A stretch of DNA of 39,617 nt. Origin: an uncultured Fusobacterium sp. Lineage in GTDB: Bacteria > Fusobacteriota > Fusobacteriia > Fusobacteriales > Fusobacteriaceae. Below are positions 15,266 to 24,773 of this stretch, piece after piece; within the stretch, counting starts at the first letter, position 1, and the number at the start of each line of letters is the position of its first letter. Location: the NCBI GenBank assembly GCA_900542625.1, contig UQOH01000010.1, positions 1 through 39,617 of the forward strand. Direction: 5' to 3'. The notes beneath the pieces are model-generated. The model ran no database searches. It worked only from the letters and a program-made list of their open reading frames with translations, and was not told where the DNA came from. The position numbers and the translations under genes are program-made.

Positions 15266-16459
15266 TTATTCATCAATATAGTTATCAAAGTAACCTTGAA
15301 TTAAGATAATTGGAGTTCCTTTATCTCCGCTTCCAGAAGTTAAGTCACATAATGAACCGATAAGGTCTGTTAATCTTCTTGGAGTAGTTCCCTGAGTTAT
15401 CATTTGTCCTTTAAGATCTGAATCTTTTCCTTTGATAGCCTCAGCAACAGCTTTGTTTAATTCTTCTCCAGTTAATCCTGCAAGATCATTATCTGCTAAA
15501 TATTTTAATTTGATTTCGTTTGGAGTTCCTTCTAATCCATCTGTATATCCAGGAGATACTACAGGGTCAGCAAGTTCCCATATTTTTCCAACTGGATCTT
15601 TGAAAGCTCCGTCTCCGTAAACCATAACTTCCATATCTTTTCCAGTTTTTTCTTTAAGCATTTTTTGTACTCTGTCTACTAACTCTTTACAATCACGTGG
15701 GAATAATTTTACTGTCTCTTCAGTAGCTTTATTAGAACCAAGTAATCCGTAATTTTCATTATATCCGCTTCCGTTGATAGAAGATGCCATAATTTCATCC
15801 ATACCAAATACTATTTTAGCTCCTGCATTTTTAAGTAATCTCTTAGTTCTTACACGAGTGTGAATATCACAGTTTAAAACGCAGTCTGTATATTTTAATA
15901 CAGCTGTAGGGTTGTTAGCGAATATTACTTCTACTTCTGCTCCCTGTTCTCTTATTAATTGTGAATAGTACTCAATGTAGTTTACTCCTGTGAAAACGTG
16001 TACAGGGTTTCCGAATTTTTCTGTAAATTCAGCTTCTGTTAATACATCGCTCCAAGGGTTTACACCTTTCTCATCTAATAAATCATAATCAATAAAGTGG
16101 TTTCCAACTTCATCTGAAGGATAGCTAAACATTAAAACAACTTTTTTAGCTCCTCTTGCAATACCTTTTAAACAAACTGAGAATCTGTTACGGCTTAATA
16201 TTGGGAATATAACTCCAACAGGGTTATCTCCAAATTTAGCTTTTACATCAGCAGCTATATCATCTATAGAAGCATAGTTTCCTTGAGCTCTTGCAACAAT
16301 AGATTCTGTCATAGCAACTATATCTCTATTTCTTAAAACAATATTATCACTTTCTGCTGCTGCTAATACTGCATCTACTACAAAGTTTGCAATATCGTCA
16401 CCTTGATGAATAATAGGTGCACGAAGTCCTCTTGAAATAGTTCCAACTAATCTTCCCAT
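15266..16459 (-). CDS. CofE-like ligase (F420-0:gamma-glutamyl ligase family)
   Basis: The 397-residue protein belongs to the F420_ligase (PF01996) family. It has the N-terminal GLRAPIIHQGDDIANFV and DIVAMTESIVARAQGNYA, then PILSRNRFSVCLKGIARGAKKV, and a late DGAFKDPVGKIWELADPVVSP. CofE adds gamma-glutamates to F420-0, but the form seen here is also found in anaerobes that, as far as I know, lack F420 synthesis, and its substrate there is unknown. No other F420 gene is in the window. The start at 16457-16459 follows AAAGGAG; an upstream ATG at 16483 overlaps that site. It has its own strong promoter downstream of glyS. Confidence 0.8.
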   Translation of the reverse strand: MGRLVGTISRGLRAPIIHQGDDIANFVVDAVLAAAESDNIVLRNRDIVAMTESIVARAQGNYASIDDIAADVKAKFGDNPVGVIFPILSRNRFSVCLKGIARGAKKVVLMFSYPSDEVGNHFIDYDLLDEKGVNPWSDVLTEAEFTEKFGNPVHVFTGVNYIEYYSQLIREQGAEVEVIFANNPTAVLKYTDCVLNCDIHTRVRTKRLLKNAGAKIVFGMDEIMASSINGSGYNENYGLLGSNKATEETVKLFPRDCKELVDRVQKMLKEKTGKDMEVMVYGDGAFKDPVGKIWELADPVVSPGYTDGLEGTPNEIKLKYLADNDLAGLTGEELNKAVAEAIKGKDSDLKGQMITQGTTPRRLTDLIGSLCDLTSGSGDKGTPIILIQGYFDNYIDE

Positions 16460-16503
16460 ATTTTTATTTCTCCTTTGACACAAAATTTATATCCTAACAG
16501 TTA

Positions 16504-16533
16504 ATTATAATATTTTTTCTGTATGTTTGTCAA
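16504..16533 (-). promoter_or_regulatory. Promoter of the CofE-like gene
   Basis: A consensus TTGACA (16528-16533) and TATAAT (16504-16509) on the minus strand are separated by 18 bases. This strong promoter lies just after the glyS stop. Confidence 0.8.
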
Positions 16534-16544
16534 CTTAGAATCAA

Positions 16545-18623
16545 TTATCCTTCAATGATATTTAAATCAGCCATTTTTTCATAAATGTCATCTAATCTCT
16601 TCATTTGAGAAAGTCTGTTATTTTTAACAGCCTCATCTTTATCATTAATCATTACACTGTTAAAGTAATTATTTACAATATCTTCTCCGTTTAATACAGC
16701 TGCAAGATATCCTTTGTAATCTTTAGCTGAAAGAAGTTCGTCAGTTGATTTATCAAGATTTTCTACATAAGCAAATAAAGCTGTTTCAGCTGTTTCCTTA
16801 AACAGATCTTCTTTAACCTCTCTGCTGCTGTGATCTTTAACAATGTTTCCAACTCTTTTGATAATTCCAACAAGATTTTTAAAGCTTTCTTCCTGAACTG
16901 CTCCTTCAAGAACTTCTATTACAGCTTTAGTTTCTATAACATTATCCCAAGATTTAGCAACAACTGCTAAAATTACATCTCTTCTATGGTTCATATCTGT
17001 AAATACGTTGATTACTCTTTGTTTTAAGAACTCAAGCACTTCTTTTTCAAGAGCTGCTTTGTCTTTTTGAAGAACTCCTGCCTCAGCAAGAATTTCTATA
17101 CTTTTCTCTACAAGTTCTTTTAGAGATACGTTAAGTTTAGAGTTTATAATTACATTTACTATTCCAAGAGCTGCTCTTCTTAAAGCAAATGGGTCTTTAG
17201 AACCGGTAACTGTTACTCCAACTCCAAGACATCCAACTAAAGTATCCATTCTGTCACAGATTCCTGCAACGATTCCCTCTTTAGTTTCAGGCATTTTATC
17301 CCCTTTGAATCTTGGGAAGTAGTGCTCTTGAATACCTCTTGATACAGTTTCTTTCTCTCCGGATTTAAGAGCATAATCTGCTCCCATTAATCCTTGAAGT
17401 TCTGTAAACTCTTTCTCATTTATCATATTTGATACAAGGTCTGCCTTGCAAAGTTTTATTGTTCTGAATATATCCTCTTTTTCAGCAGTATATCCAAGTC
17501 TGTCAGTTAAGAAATCTGCAAGTTTTGTCACTCTGTCCATTTTAGCTGCAATAGTTCCTAAATCTTTTTGGAATACTACTGTATTTAATTTTGGTACATT
17601 AGCCTCTAAAGGATTTTTTAAGTCTTCCTGATAGAAGAATCTTGCGTCTGCAAGTCTTGCTGATAAAACTTTTTCGTTTCCTGCTTTAACTTTATCTGAA
17701 TATTCAATACCATTTCTTATAACAACAAATTTAGGAAGAAGTTTTCCGTTTTTGTCTAAGATAGGGAAGTATCTTTGGTGAACTTCCATTGATATGATAA
17801 GAACTTCCTGCGGTACTTCAAGGAAATCAGAGTTGAATGTTCCAACTATTGGGAATGGATATTCAACAAGGTTTGTAACCTCATTTAAAAGATTTTCATG
17901 GATTAAAACCTGTTCATTTTCTTCAGTACAGTTTTTCTCGATAAGATTTCTTATCATCTGTTTTCTTTCTTCTATATCAATAATTACATTGTTTTCTCTT
18001 ATTTTTGTGAAATATTCATCAATGTTTGATACTGTAAATGGTTTTCCAAAGAATCTGTGTCCTTTAGAAGAAAGTCCGCTTTCAATACCCTCGATTTCAA
18101 ATTTCACAGCTTCGTTGTCTGCAATAGCAAGGAACCATTGAATAGGTCTTGCAAATTTGAATTTTCTGTCTGCCCATTTCATTGATTTTGGAAACTCAAG
18201 TTCAAGAACAAGAGATTTTAATATTTCAGGTAAAAGAGTTTTTACAGCTACCCCTTCAGAGAATTTTCTTACAGCAATATATTCTCCTTTTGGTGTATCA
18301 ACTATTTCAAGATCTTTTCCCTCTACACCTTGAGATTTTGCAAATCCAAGTCCTGCTCTTGATAACTCTCCGTTTGCATCATAAGCAACTTTTCTTGCAG
18401 GTCCCATGTTAAGTTCGTTTAAATCTTCCTGCTTCTCAGCAAGTCCCTCAACTAAAAGAACCATTCTTCTAGGTGTTCCGAAAGTTTTTATCTCTTCATA
18501 TTTTATTCTTTCATCTTTTAATTTGTTTTCTAAGTTTTTCTTTAAATCATCTAATGCTTTTACTAGGAATCTAGCCGGATTTTCTTCCATTCCTATTTCA
18601 AAAAGTAGTCTCAATTTATCCAT
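16545..18623 (-). CDS. glyS: Glycine--tRNA ligase beta subunit
   Basis: GlyS is the large subunit of the bacterial alpha2-beta2 glycyl-tRNA synthetase. The 692-residue protein begins LRLLFEIGMEENPARFL and includes KTFGTPRRMVLLVEGLAE, ELEFPKSMKWADRKFKFARPIQW, SARLADARFFYQEDL, CDRMDTLVGCLGVG and DPFALRRAALGIV. All are family signatures. The C-terminal anticodon-binding part is present. Its start is unclear. The ATG at 18621-18623 directly abuts AAAGGAG, whereas a TTG three codons later (18612-18614) is nine bases from it and begins the conserved sequence. It follows glyQ in one operon. Confidence 0.96.
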   Translation of the reverse strand: MDKLRLLFEIGMEENPARFLVKALDDLKKNLENKLKDERIKYEEIKTFGTPRRMVLLVEGLAEKQEDLNELNMGPARKVAYDANGELSRAGLGFAKSQGVEGKDLEIVDTPKGEYIAVRKFSEGVAVKTLLPEILKSLVLELEFPKSMKWADRKFKFARPIQWFLAIADNEAVKFEIEGIESGLSSKGHRFFGKPFTVSNIDEYFTKIRENNVIIDIEERKQMIRNLIEKNCTEENEQVLIHENLLNEVTNLVEYPFPIVGTFNSDFLEVPQEVLIISMEVHQRYFPILDKNGKLLPKFVVIRNGIEYSDKVKAGNEKVLSARLADARFFYQEDLKNPLEANVPKLNTVVFQKDLGTIAAKMDRVTKLADFLTDRLGYTAEKEDIFRTIKLCKADLVSNMINEKEFTELQGLMGADYALKSGEKETVSRGIQEHYFPRFKGDKMPETKEGIVAGICDRMDTLVGCLGVGVTVTGSKDPFALRRAALGIVNVIINSKLNVSLKELVEKSIEILAEAGVLQKDKAALEKEVLEFLKQRVINVFTDMNHRRDVILAVVAKSWDNVIETKAVIEVLEGAVQEESFKNLVGIIKRVGNIVKDHSSREVKEDLFKETAETALFAYVENLDKSTDELLSAKDYKGYLAAVLNGEDIVNNYFNSVMINDKDEAVKNNRLSQMKRLDDIYEKMADLNIIEG

Positions 18624-18655
18624 CTCCTTTCATGTTTACAAAAATTATTTTACTC

Positions 18656-19525
18656 TTATTTTTTTAATAAAGGATAACCTAAATTTTTTCTATTTTCTAC
18701 ATATATTTCAGCACATCTCTTTGCCAGATCTCTTACTCTAAGGATATATGCCATTCTTTCTGTTGTAGAAATAGCACCTCTTGAATCCAAAACATTAAAT
18801 GTATGAGAACATTTTAATACAAAATCATATGCAGGAAGAACTAATCCCTCTTCTAATATTTTCTTAGCCTCTTTTTCATATTCATCAAACCATTTGAAGT
18901 ATAAGTCTAAATCAGCAAGTTCAAATGAATATTTTGAGTTTTCATACTCATATTGATATCTCATATCTCCATATTTTACATTTTCTGTCCAGTCTAAATC
19001 ATAAACATTTGATTTATTTTGAATGTATAATGCTATTCTTTCAAGTCCATAAGTAATCTCAACAGGAACTATATCAAGCTCTAGTCCTCCAACTTGTTGG
19101 AAATAAGTGAACTGAGTGATTTCCATTCCGTCCAGCCATACTTCCCATCCTAATCCCCATGCTCCAAGTGTTGGTGATTCCCAGTCGTCCTCAACAAAAC
19201 GGATATCATGTTCTTCAGGAATAATTCCTAATAATCTTAAGCTTTCTAAATAAAGTTCCTGAATATTATCAGGTGATGGTTTCATAATTACCTGAAACTG
19301 ATGGTGCTGATATACTCTGTTAGGGTTTTCACCGTATCTTCCGTCTTTTGGTCTTCTTGATGGTTCAACATAAGCTGTTTTCCATGGCTCTGGTCCTAAA
19401 GACATTAAAAATGTGTTAGGGTTGAATGTTCCTGCACCAGTTTCCACGTCGTAAGGATTTCCCAATACACATCCTTTAGAACCCCAATACTGTTGAAGAG
19501 TAAATATCATCTCTTGAAATGTCAT
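18656..19525 (-). CDS. glyQ: Glycine--tRNA ligase alpha subunit
   Basis: GlyQ carries the catalytic core of the heterotetrameric glycyl-tRNA synthetase. The 289-residue protein has MTFQEMIFTLQQYWGSKGCV, PYDVETGAGTFNPNTFL, YVEPSRRPKDGRYGENPNR, YQHHQFQVIMKPSP, DDWESPTLGAWGLGWEVWLD and GLERIALYIQ, which are near-invariant in the family. GGAGG lies eight bases from the ATG. It starts 11 bases after the lspA stop and precedes glyS. No T-box leader is seen. Confidence 0.98.
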   Translation of the reverse strand: MTFQEMIFTLQQYWGSKGCVLGNPYDVETGAGTFNPNTFLMSLGPEPWKTAYVEPSRRPKDGRYGENPNRVYQHHQFQVIMKPSPDNIQELYLESLRLLGIIPEEHDIRFVEDDWESPTLGAWGLGWEVWLDGMEITQFTYFQQVGGLELDIVPVEITYGLERIALYIQNKSNVYDLDWTENVKYGDMRYQYEYENSKYSFELADLDLYFKWFDEYEKEAKKILEEGLVLPAYDFVLKCSHTFNVLDSRGAISTTERMAYILRVRDLAKRCAEIYVENRKNLGYPLLKK

Positions 19526-19536
19526 TTCTTTTCCTC

Positions 19537-19989
19537 CTAATCTTTCCTTCTTTTTAGCAGCAGATCCAGAAGTAATAGTATCACTCCTATATTTATATAT
19601 ACATCTGCTATATTAAATACAAAACTCCAAATTCCTCTGAAATCAAACATATCTACTACATACCCTCTCATAAGTCTGTCAATCATGTTCCCTATTGCTC
19701 CGCCTATGATAAAAATAAATGCTGCTGTCTCAAAAGAATTAGATTTTTTTACATTTTTAAAAAAATAAAACACAATTCCTATTATTGCTGTAACAGTGGC
19801 TATGCTGATAAAATCCACTTTTCCCTGAAAAATACCAAAAGCTATTCCCCTGTTCTGTACATATGTTATATGGAAAAAATCTTTTATCAAAGGTATAGTA
19901 TCTCCAAAAAACATATGTTTGTCAACTAAAATTTTCACTGCTTGATCTATTCCTATTAATAAAATTATTGCTGCCCAGTAAAAAAGCAT
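19537..19989 (-). CDS. lspA: Lipoprotein signal peptidase (SPase II)
   Basis: LspA removes signal peptides from prolipoproteins at the inner membrane. The 150-residue protein has four membrane segments (about residues 3-15, 57-75, 83-98 and 125-145). Its conserved boxes are YVQNRGIAFGIF, GGAIGNMIDRLMRGYVVDMFDF and FNIADVYI. The two catalytic aspartates are in NMIDR and FNIAD. The ATG follows GGAG. It is the first gene of the lspA-glyQ-glyS operon. Confidence 0.96.
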   Translation of the reverse strand: MLFYWAAIILLIGIDQAVKILVDKHMFFGDTIPLIKDFFHITYVQNRGIAFGIFQGKVDFISIATVTAIIGIVFYFFKNVKKSNSFETAAFIFIIGGAIGNMIDRLMRGYVVDMFDFRGIWSFVFNIADVYINIGVILLLLDLLLKRRKD

Positions 19990-20028
19990 ATTGTTCTCCT
20001 GTTTTATTTATTCTGTCTCTGTCTTTTA

Positions 20029-20057
20029 ATTTTATAATAATATTTTATTTTTAGCAA
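20029..20057 (-). promoter_or_regulatory. Promoter of lspA-glyQ-glyS
   Basis: On the minus strand TTGCTA (20052-20057) and TAAAAT (20029-20034) have 17-base spacing, about 40 bases before the lspA start. Confidence 0.6.
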
Positions 20058-20083
20058 AGTTTTTTATTTTATTCTTAATGTTT

Positions 20084-22480
20084 TTATATTTCTTCGCTTT
20101 CTTTGAACATATTTAGTGTTATTTTTACAGTTGTTCCCTCATCAGGTTTTGAACTGAATTTAATTACCCCCTGACAGTCTCTTATAACTCTCATAACCAA
20201 AGGTATTCCCAATCCCGGAGTATTATCTTTATATGTTACAAAAGGCTCCTGAATTTTTATAAGCTGTTCTTCGTTCAAACCGATTCCATTGTCTTTAATA
20301 TCTATTTTTATTTTATTTGCCTGTTTGTCCCTTATAACAATAACATTAATCTTTTTAAGTATATTAGGACTTGCTGTAATTGCATCATAGGCATTTTTAA
20401 GAAGTTCTTTAAAAGCTTTTTTCAGTCTTTCGTTGTTTCCTAAAACGTCTCCTGTATAACTAATAAACTGAGATATTAAAATTCCTTCATATCTGTTTTC
20501 TGCTTTCAGCTCAGCTTTAAATTCTTCTATAACCTCTGCCATTAAATGCTCTATATTGACTTTTTCAAGAGCACCTCTGCTTGGGTTGGAATATTCTAAA
20601 AGAATTTTGTTGCTTTTTTGAATTTTTCTTATCTTATTTTCAAGCTCTTTTATTACTTCTTCAAAATCATATTCTTCCCCTGATTTTGATTTATCAAGTA
20701 TTTCCAAAAGCTGATTAAGCACAGATTCTCTTGTATCAATAAATCTCTGCGCTATTTTATTAATAGTAGCATTTCTTTCTATCTCTATTTTGTCTTCTTC
20801 ATTTATTTTATTTTTAAGTCTTACAGAGATATTCATAAGAAGAAGTCTTAAAAGCTCTATATCCTCTTCTGTAATCTCTTTATCTTTTATGAAATAGTCA
20901 CATATAATAACACCTGAATAATAATCAACATTATAAATAGGAAATATTAAAAAGTTTTTAAGCCCAAGACTGTTGAACAAATCATTTCCCAAATCATGTT
21001 TGTATCCTTTGTCATTATAATATATAATATCTTTATTTTTTAAAGCTCTGCTTGGAATGTTGTCTTCTGAAAAAGGAATTTTTATAAGAGGAACAACGTC
21101 TTTAAGTTCATTTATCTGGAAATCAAATCCGCTTTTTCTCTCTCTTAAAATATCGTTATTTTTCAGTTCTGCTATGTGGGTATTTATCTGCGTACATTCT
21201 CCCATCATAACATTTCTTTCACGGCTGTATCTGAAGAACATACATCTGCTGAAACCAAGCCCCATTTCTGACGTAAAAGCTGACATTATTTTTCTTACAG
21301 CCATTGTTACGTCATCTTCTATCTGTATTCCTAAAAGCAGCTGCTCTATTGTAGTAATTTTATTCAGGTTCTCTTTCAGCTTTTTATTTTTTCCTTTAAG
21401 TTTTTTCTGGTTTTCTTCCAGTTTCCCAAGCATTTTTTTGATTGAAACAGCAAGAGTTTTTATCTCCCCGCTTCCTTCAAACTTTATCGGTGTTTCATAA
21501 TCTCCTAAACTTATTCTTTCTGTTGCCTCTGTAATATCTCTTAAAGGAGAAAGAAGTTTTTTCAATACTCTGCTGAATAGTGTTGTACACATTCCAATAA
21601 GCATAATTACAATTATTGCAATAAAACTGCTTATTATTATTTTTGTTTTTGCTGCTTCTGCTCTTGAGATAGCAACGCCGAAGTTTCCTATATATTCACC
21701 TTTGTAGTCTTTCAAAGGTAAAATTGTCATATAATAAGCCTCGTTCTGAATTTTTTTTCTTTTGTAAAAATATTTATATTTTGCTTTTTTCAAAATATTA
21801 TAGCTTTCTTGTGAAATGAAATCAGAATTATATTCAAGGTCAAAATCACCATTGATATATTTATCCTGTATCATAGCGAAAATTTTGTCATTATCTCCAA
21901 GCTCTATAAAATTTTTCATATACTGAAGAAAGTTTAGATCTAAAGGCACTGCTGCAAGAATATATTTTGTTTTGTCATTTGGATAAGGAACTATTACTTT
22001 TGCAAATATTCTGTCTTTCATTTCCACAAGATAATTTCCCTCTTCTATCCCCTTAGAAATTCCTGAATATTTGAAACATGCCTGAGAGTCTAAAATCTCT
22101 TTTTCTCCTGATGCACCTAATACATTTCCTTTATCATCTATTACTGCTATTCCTATTCTGTAATAAACCTGAAAATCCCCTCTCAGCAGCGAGCTTTTAA
22201 AAACCTGTGCTGCAATATTATAATCCTCTATTTTTCTTATATCATATATATCATTTTTTCTTGAAACCTCATACAGATCTTCCCTTATTTCAGAAAGATA
22301 GTTTGTTTTTGCTTTGTCAAGAAGAGAGATTTTCTCTCTTGCTGTTGCCACAAGCCTTGATTCCATATCTTCAAATGTAATAAAAGTAGTTATAAGAGCA
22401 ATAGCGATAGCTGTTACCACTATCGCTATATTATTATAGAAAATTATCTTAACCAAAAGAGAATCACGATTTATTCTCAT
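20084..22480 (-). CDS. Membrane histidine-kinase-like receptor lacking an H-box
   Basis: The 798-residue protein has a membrane segment (11-33), a periplasmic Cache-like sensor (about 35-275), a second membrane segment (about 280-302), a HAMP-like segment (LLSPLRDITEATERISLGDY), a coiled coil, a GAF-like domain (about 385-560) and a C-terminal HATPase_c. The ATP site is intact, with N-box LKNAYDAI, DNGIGL (G1) and PGLGIPLVM (G2). The linker where HisKA should be (about 570-665) has no H-E-x-R/N box; its only histidine is in NIEHLMAEV near the HATPase. It may therefore signal without classical autophosphorylation. No response regulator is adjacent. It starts two bases after the tex stop. Confidence 0.85.
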   Translation of the reverse strand: MRINRDSLLVKIIFYNNIAIVVTAIAIALITTFITFEDMESRLVATAREKISLLDKAKTNYLSEIREDLYEVSRKNDIYDIRKIEDYNIAAQVFKSSLLRGDFQVYYRIGIAVIDDKGNVLGASGEKEILDSQACFKYSGISKGIEEGNYLVEMKDRIFAKVIVPYPNDKTKYILAAVPLDLNFLQYMKNFIELGDNDKIFAMIQDKYINGDFDLEYNSDFISQESYNILKKAKYKYFYKRKKIQNEAYYMTILPLKDYKGEYIGNFGVAISRAEAAKTKIIISSFIAIIVIMLIGMCTTLFSRVLKKLLSPLRDITEATERISLGDYETPIKFEGSGEIKTLAVSIKKMLGKLEENQKKLKGKNKKLKENLNKITTIEQLLLGIQIEDDVTMAVRKIMSAFTSEMGLGFSRCMFFRYSRERNVMMGECTQINTHIAELKNNDILRERKSGFDFQINELKDVVPLIKIPFSEDNIPSRALKNKDIIYYNDKGYKHDLGNDLFNSLGLKNFLIFPIYNVDYYSGVIICDYFIKDKEITEEDIELLRLLLMNISVRLKNKINEEDKIEIERNATINKIAQRFIDTRESVLNQLLEILDKSKSGEEYDFEEVIKELENKIRKIQKSNKILLEYSNPSRGALEKVNIEHLMAEVIEEFKAELKAENRYEGILISQFISYTGDVLGNNERLKKAFKELLKNAYDAITASPNILKKINVIVIRDKQANKIKIDIKDNGIGLNEEQLIKIQEPFVTYKDNTPGLGIPLVMRVIRDCQGVIKFSSKPDEGTTVKITLNMFKESEEI

Positions 22481-22482
22481 AA

Positions 22483-24648
22483 TTACATTCCTTTCCTAGT
22501 AAGCCCCACTCTTTCTCTCTTTAAATCAACATCTTTGATTTTAACTTTTATTATCTGCCCAACAGAAAGAACTTTGCTTGGGTCATCTATAAATTTGTCT
22601 GATATTTCAGAAATATGAAGAAGAGCGTCATTTTTAAGCCCGATATCAACAAATGCTCCAAATTTAACAACGTTTCTTACTGTTCCTTCAAGCTCCATTC
22701 CCTCTTTAAGATTATCTATTTTTAAGATATCTGATTTTAAAAGCGGTTTTTCAAGCTCATCTCTCGGATCACGTCTGTCTCTTATAAGAGCCTCATAAAC
22801 GTCTTTTACAGTTTCTTTTCCATAAGCTTTTTCATCTGCAAATTTGTTAAAATTAAATCTCTTTAACTTTTCTCTGCTTTCAGAAAGTTTGTTTCTGTAT
22901 TCTTCCATTGTTATTCCCACAGATGAAAGAATCTCTTCTGCTATATAATATGATTCCGGGTGGATTATTGTATTGTCGAAAATATTTTCTCCATCTTCAA
23001 TAATCAGGAATCCTGCCATCTGCTCATATGCTTTTGCTCCAACACCTTTTACTTTTAAAAGTTGTTTTCTGTTTTCAAAGTTTCCGTTTTCCCTTCTGTA
23101 TTCAACAATATTTTTTGCTGTATTTTTCTTTACACCGGACACATGCTCAAGAAGTGCCCATGATGCTGTATTTACATTAATTCCTACACTGTTTACCACT
23201 GATGCAATTACTTCGTCAAGAGAGTTGTCCAGTTCTTTTTGGTCAACATCATGCTGATACATTCCAACTCCGATTGATTTAGGGTCAATTTTAACAAGTT
23301 CTCCTAAAGGGTCTTGTATTCTTCTTCCTATTGAAATAGCTCCTCTTACTGTAACGTCTAAATCCGGGAACTCTTCATTTGCAAGTTTTGATGCAGAATA
23401 TACAGATGCTCCTGCCTCGTTTACTATTACATATTTTACATCTTTACTGCATTCTTTTAAAGTTTTTGCTACGAAACTTTCTGTTTCTCTTGATGCAGTT
23501 CCGTTTCCAATAGCAATAATATCAATATCATTCTCTTTTATATATTTTAATATTTTATTTTTTGATACTTCAAGCTGTTTTTCTGTGTTCATTCCCTCAA
23601 CAAGATAAAAAACATCGTTTGTTACAAAGAAACCATTTTTATTTACTATTGCAACCTTACATCCTGTTCTGTATCCAGGGTCAAGTCCAAGAACATTTTT
23701 TTCTTTTAAAGGAGGCTGTAATAAAAGATTTTTTAAGTTTTCTTTAAATACTGCTATTGCCTCTTTCTCACTTTTTTCTGTAAGAATGTTTCTTACTTCT
23801 CTTTCAATAGACGGGAAAATAAGTCTGTCCAGAGCATCTGCTGTTATTGTTTTATGAAACTCTCTTACAGCTTTGTTGCTGAATTCTCCCAGAAGAATAT
23901 TGTCTATCTTTTCTCTGATGTTGTCTTCCACTTTTACAGAAACAGACAAAATATCCTCTTTTTCTCCTCTGTTTACTGCAAGAACTCTGTGTGACGGAAT
24001 AGTTTTTATAGGCTCAGAATATTCATAATAATCTGCATAAACTTTTTTCTCATCAAGTTCTTCTGCTTTTTTGCTGTTCTTTGAAACTATTATTCCGTTT
24101 TTTAATAAGATTTCTCTTAATTTCTCTCTGTATTCTGCTTTCTCAGAAATTCCCTGAGCAATTATAAGTTTTGCTCCCTCAACAGCCTCTTCAACTGTTG
24201 GAACCTCTTCTGTTATAAATTCCTCTGCTTTTTTTAATAAATCAGCTTCTGATTTCATAAGATATATAAATTGTGCCAAAGGCTCTAAACCTTTTTCAAT
24301 AGCTATATCTGCTTTTGTTTTTCTTCTTTTTTTGTAAGGAAGATATAAATCTTCCACTTCCTGAAGTTTTTCAGCTTTTTCTATTGCTGTTCTTAATTCT
24401 TCTGTAAGTTTTCCCTGTTCTTCAATAAGAGATATAACTTCCTCTTTTCTCTTTTCCAGATTTCTAAGATATGTTATTGATTTTAAAATATCTCCTATCT
24501 GATTTTCGTCAAGATTTCCTGTAACTTCTTTTCTATATCTTGAAATAAAAGGAACTGTTGCTCCCTCATCTAAAAGCTTTACTGTATTTTCAACCTGAGT
24601 TAATTTAAGATTTAACTCCCTGCTGACAGCTTCAAAAAGATTATTCAT
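22483..24648 (-). CDS. tex: Tex family RNA-binding transcription accessory protein
   Basis: Tex is a nucleic-acid-binding protein related to the core of eukaryotic Spt6. The 721-residue protein has the usual order: N-terminal helical domain (VPFISRYRKEVTGNLDENQI, LYLPYKKRRKTKADIA), a YqgF/RuvC-like domain (VLGLDPGYRTGCKVAIV, IGNGTASRETE), helix-hairpin-helix repeats (SWALLEHVSGVKKNTAKNIV, KVKGVGAKAYEQMAGFL) and a C-terminal S1 domain (GTVRNVVKFGAFVDIGLKND, LLHISEISD). GGAGG precedes the ATG. It shares its transcript with the downstream receptor gene. Confidence 0.97.
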   Translation of the reverse strand: MNNLFEAVSRELNLKLTQVENTVKLLDEGATVPFISRYRKEVTGNLDENQIGDILKSITYLRNLEKRKEEVISLIEEQGKLTEELRTAIEKAEKLQEVEDLYLPYKKRRKTKADIAIEKGLEPLAQFIYLMKSEADLLKKAEEFITEEVPTVEEAVEGAKLIIAQGISEKAEYREKLREILLKNGIIVSKNSKKAEELDEKKVYADYYEYSEPIKTIPSHRVLAVNRGEKEDILSVSVKVEDNIREKIDNILLGEFSNKAVREFHKTITADALDRLIFPSIEREVRNILTEKSEKEAIAVFKENLKNLLLQPPLKEKNVLGLDPGYRTGCKVAIVNKNGFFVTNDVFYLVEGMNTEKQLEVSKNKILKYIKENDIDIIAIGNGTASRETESFVAKTLKECSKDVKYVIVNEAGASVYSASKLANEEFPDLDVTVRGAISIGRRIQDPLGELVKIDPKSIGVGMYQHDVDQKELDNSLDEVIASVVNSVGINVNTASWALLEHVSGVKKNTAKNIVEYRRENGNFENRKQLLKVKGVGAKAYEQMAGFLIIEDGENIFDNTIIHPESYYIAEEILSSVGITMEEYRNKLSESREKLKRFNFNKFADEKAYGKETVKDVYEALIRDRRDPRDELEKPLLKSDILKIDNLKEGMELEGTVRNVVKFGAFVDIGLKNDALLHISEISDKFIDDPSKVLSVGQIIKVKIKDVDLKRERVGLTRKGM

Positions 24649-24684
24649 TTATTTCCTCCAATTTTGTTTCACATAAATTAAACC

Positions 24685-24698
24685 ATTATATTATATCA
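24685..24698 (-). promoter_or_regulatory. Promoter of tex
   Basis: On the minus strand, overlapping TATAAT motifs (24690-24695 and 24685-24690) are preceded by TGA, forming an extended -10. No clear -35 is seen. Confidence 0.5.
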
Positions 24699-24731
24699 TA
24701 AATTAACTTTGATTTCTAAAAAATTATAAAA

Positions 24732-24767
24732 TAAAAAATCCACACAGATAAATTTCTGCATGGATTT
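24732..24767 (-). terminator. Terminator of the PAS-GGDEF-EAL gene
   Basis: AAATCCA (24736-24742) pairs with TGGATTT (24761-24767), with a further inner CAGA/TCTG pairing. On the minus strand a TTTTTTATTTTAT tail follows. It lies just after the stop at 24774. Confidence 0.7.
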
Positions 24768-24773
24768 AATTTT

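Noticed and set aside
19990..20083. T-box leader for glyQS
   Set aside because: Less than 100 bases precede lspA and there is no T-box sequence or specifier stem; a plain promoter is present.
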